NCBI GenBank assembly: GCA_025617745.1 | Contig: CM046863.1 | Span: 496,001 to 560,000 of the forward strand | From: Heliocidaris erythrogramma | Taxonomy: Eukaryota > Echinodermata > Echinoidea > Camarodonta > Echinometridae | Reading direction: 5' to 3' | Length of the DNA stretch: 64,000 nt | Shown: piece after piece, positions 61,571 through 64,000 of the stretch | How the letters are laid out: each line of letters begins with the position of its first letter | Position numbering within the stretch: position 1 is the stretch's first letter | The notes under the pieces: model-generated | Database searches by the model: none | Seen by the model: the letters and a program-made list of their open reading frames with translations, nothing else | Told to the model about the DNA's origin: nothing | Position numbers and translations under genes: made by a program

Positions 61571-64000
61571 GTGACTATAGCACGTACGTGAATGGAATAA
61601 ATTGACTTGTGATGCCCAAATTCAGAAAGTTAGGATAGAAAGAAAAAAACTGAGTATGTATTGTGACTTAATATATTACAAGAAGGTATTAAATTTCCCA
61701 AAAAGTGTACCTTTACAACGGGAAAACTGCAATAAAAAATAAAATCTAAGAAATATGACAAGTTAAATTATGCAAATAACACATAAATGAATGAGTCTCC
61801 TGGCCCCTACAGGAAGTTAAATGACACATTACATGTCAATATATATGTTTATAACTCCACAATAATTGGTAACTTAATGGGCACCAGATATACTAACTCA
61901 TTATGTTTAATTTAATAGCAAGTAATTAGACTAGCTAAATAAAAGATATGTAACAGCAATGGACAAACCCTCAGATAAGCTTGTAAACAGAGCTTTCAAA
62001 AACACGAATCAGTTCTTTGGATCCCAATACACGCATTATAAAACCCTCAAAAAAGTTTCTGCAATTCAAGTTTGAGTTTCCAGTTCACTCTTAAAGTAAA
62101 AAAACAAGTGCCTGCAATATATTAGTGTTCGTATTTTCCGGAAAAAATATTATTGCAAAGTATCGGGTCATATAAGACCTATATGCGGTATGCGGGGTGT
62201 TTACTATAGCTTTGTGGTATACTTGTAAAAGGGCAATTCCACGGTAACTCGCGTTACAAATAATGGGTACATTTACTGGATAATGTGCCTATATCTTTGT
62301 AATTGTTAGGATCTACAAGTTACTTTTTCCTACATGGGTTGGGTAGACATCGACCAACTACATGTAATTGAATCAAAAAAAGAAAAACAAAGGAAAAACA
62401 TATTGAGATTCTTGAATCGTTTAATTTTGGTAACTCGCGTTACAAAAAAAGGACATGGTCAATGCTATGAGAGCCTCTTTTGGCAAAATCTCCTCATACT
62501 AGACAATCTTGATAAAACGTTTCCTACCTTTAATTGATAGTAGGTTATATCTATAAATTAACAATATTAAAGTTGAGATATAATGAACTGGTGAAATGCA
62601 GGAAGCATATTATATATCGGTAACTCGCGTTACATTATGTCCATTTAAAAAGCCTGGAGCAAATTGATGGCATACAACTATTCTGCTGGCACTGTATATT
62701 GTTTTAAGTATTTTTACAGATGCAAAATTTTGCATATAGTAAAATGAAGATATCTAGGACAATTATTTAGCTGATAAACCTCTGATATATCCTTTGATAT
62801 ATCCTGATGATTTACATTGTAATTGTCAGTGTGAAAAGATGAAAAATGTTTAAATTTGAACAAATACAAAAGTTTATAAGATAATGAAGAAAGTTAAGAA
62901 TCACACTGAGCTTGAAAGCTTAGATTTGCCTTATTATCTTATCATTAAAGACGATATCAAATAAAGGACATTATAGTATCTATCAACTCTTAAAGAAAAT
63001 GTATGTACAGTAGGTGAATGTAGTACTATCAACTTCATGGTCATAAAAAAATGAAACACTGTATACAGGTTTGCAAAATAGATTTAAAACTTCCAAACAT
63101 GAAAATTGGAAGTTGGTAAAGAGTTCAAACAAGTATTTCTCCTTTGCAAACCAACTTTTTTTTCAGAAATTGTATTTCACACATTATTTAAATACAAATG
63201 TAAAAAAAAAAAAAAAAAAATCAGTACAGTTTATCATATAGTATAACCTGCATCTCAGAACGCACGCCTGTAATTAGTTCCAGTCATTTTCCGGGATTCC
63301 CCCTTGATGATGTAATTGTTGAAAAAAAAATCATATAAAATAATGATACATATTTTTTTACGTATGTCCTTAAATAGGGATAATTCCTGGTTCAGATCAG
63401 TCCCATGAGACCAGGAGTTGGTCCCAGTGGGATTTTATGGGGACTTTATTAGCAGCCAAAGAAAACTCGTAACCGTTGTAGCTGAGACCAGGTTTGTGGG
63501 TAGTCTAAGTTGCAGCCACTGTAGAGAGAAAAAATACTGAAAAGCACCCCTTTCAAATTTTCAGGAAGTCAAGGGGGTTGTATGAACTACTCATGACACA
63601 AGTTGGAATGGTGCCATTGCTAGCACTTATTTTTCATGATTTTTTTATTTCTTATTTTTAACACATGAGTTTATGGGGAAATAATTACGGGTGTCCGCTT
63701 TTTGTTGGCATTTTTTTAAACTGATGATACTGTTTATTTTGGCAAACATCTTGCTTACAGAATCAGGGTGTAATGATTTTAGAAAAATTATGATTGCCAA
63801 CAAATGAGCTCTACTAATATCTTCAGAATGAAAAATATTTATTGTTTTGGTAACTCGCGTTACATGGCTCAAGTGGGTAACTTTTATGTGTTGATGAAAC
63901 ATTTTGGAAGTAATGGAGAAATATCCTCTTAGTGACTGAAGTAGACCCAGTTTGTTTGTCTAAAGTGAATTACTAGAAGTGTTAGCAATATTTTCTCATA
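61571..64000. other. AT-rich non-coding end with four copies of GGTAACTCGCGTTAC
   Basis: No exon or mobile element recognised. The 15-mer GGTAACTCGCGTTAC stands at 62243, 62429, 62619 and 63849, always on the plus strand. A run of 18-19 A lies at 63204-63222. The host gene's upstream intron presumably spans this stretch. Confidence 0.6.

Overview
This is eukaryotic nuclear DNA, most likely from a marine invertebrate deuterostome. An echinoderm is my first guess; hemichordate or amphioxus cannot be excluded. The reasons are phase-1 exons encoding EGF, CUB and HYR modules separated by introns of several kb, a very dense and varied transposon load (LINEs with RNase H, Ty3/gypsy, DIRS-like, Tc1/mariner, THAP-bearing DNA transposon, MITEs, tRNA-derived SINE pieces), many poly(G)/poly(C) tracts, and a 500-N scaffold gap at 34490-34989. 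Nothing looks bacterial.

Host gene: five exons of one minus-strand gene can be read with good splice sites, all flanked by phase-1 introns. In gene order they are EGF (58299-58424), CUB (57523-57906), HYR-1 (49798-50049), HYR-2 (42953-43201) and HYR-3 (35413-35658). The 5' end lies beyond the right edge. The 3' end is not certain: a possible terminal exon with one transmembrane segment and a short tail lies at 23145-23458 on the same strand. The product would be an extracellular or cell-surface modular protein. Its introns hold most of the mobile elements from 35 to 59 kb.

Left third (1-25 kb): a nearly full LINE with both ORFs (about 1.2-5.3 kb, one frameshift, 3' end lost); a minus-strand Ty3/gypsy element at 7113-13569, part of a tandem pair, whose middle (7434-10309) is inverted and whose gag zinc knuckle is split by a 1.6 kb DNA transposon carrying THAP and SAP remnants; a second, minus-strand LINE (14.7-17.0 kb); a MITE (17.9 kb); inverted minisatellites (19.3-19.7 kb); a Tc1/mariner remnant with 268-bp terminal repeats (20589-21402); and a 214-bp satellite (23.9-25.1 kb).

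Middle (25-34.5 kb): no host gene, but a remarkable set of nested foldback structures. These include arms full of the palindrome GTATACGTATAC, a satellite array at 29.6-30.4 kb, and a 1.08 kb foldback unit carrying the start of a RecQ-type helicase.

Right half (35-64 kb): the HYR/CUB/EGF exons; a DIRS-like element (36.0-40.5 kb, minus) with gag, RT/RNase H and a deleted tyrosine recombinase; SINE and LINE tails; two tRNA-like genes in a tandem duplication (50437, 50759); an RNase H-bearing LINE 3' end (55.0-55.75 kb, minus); a 26-bp minisatellite followed by its own inverted form (56.4-57.2 kb); a CR1/L2-type LINE end (58.5-59.3 kb); a near-perfect 40-bp-arm hairpin (59.6 kb); the same satellite as at 29.6 kb in opposite orientation (60.0-61.4 kb); and an AT-rich end with four copies of a 15-bp near-palindrome.
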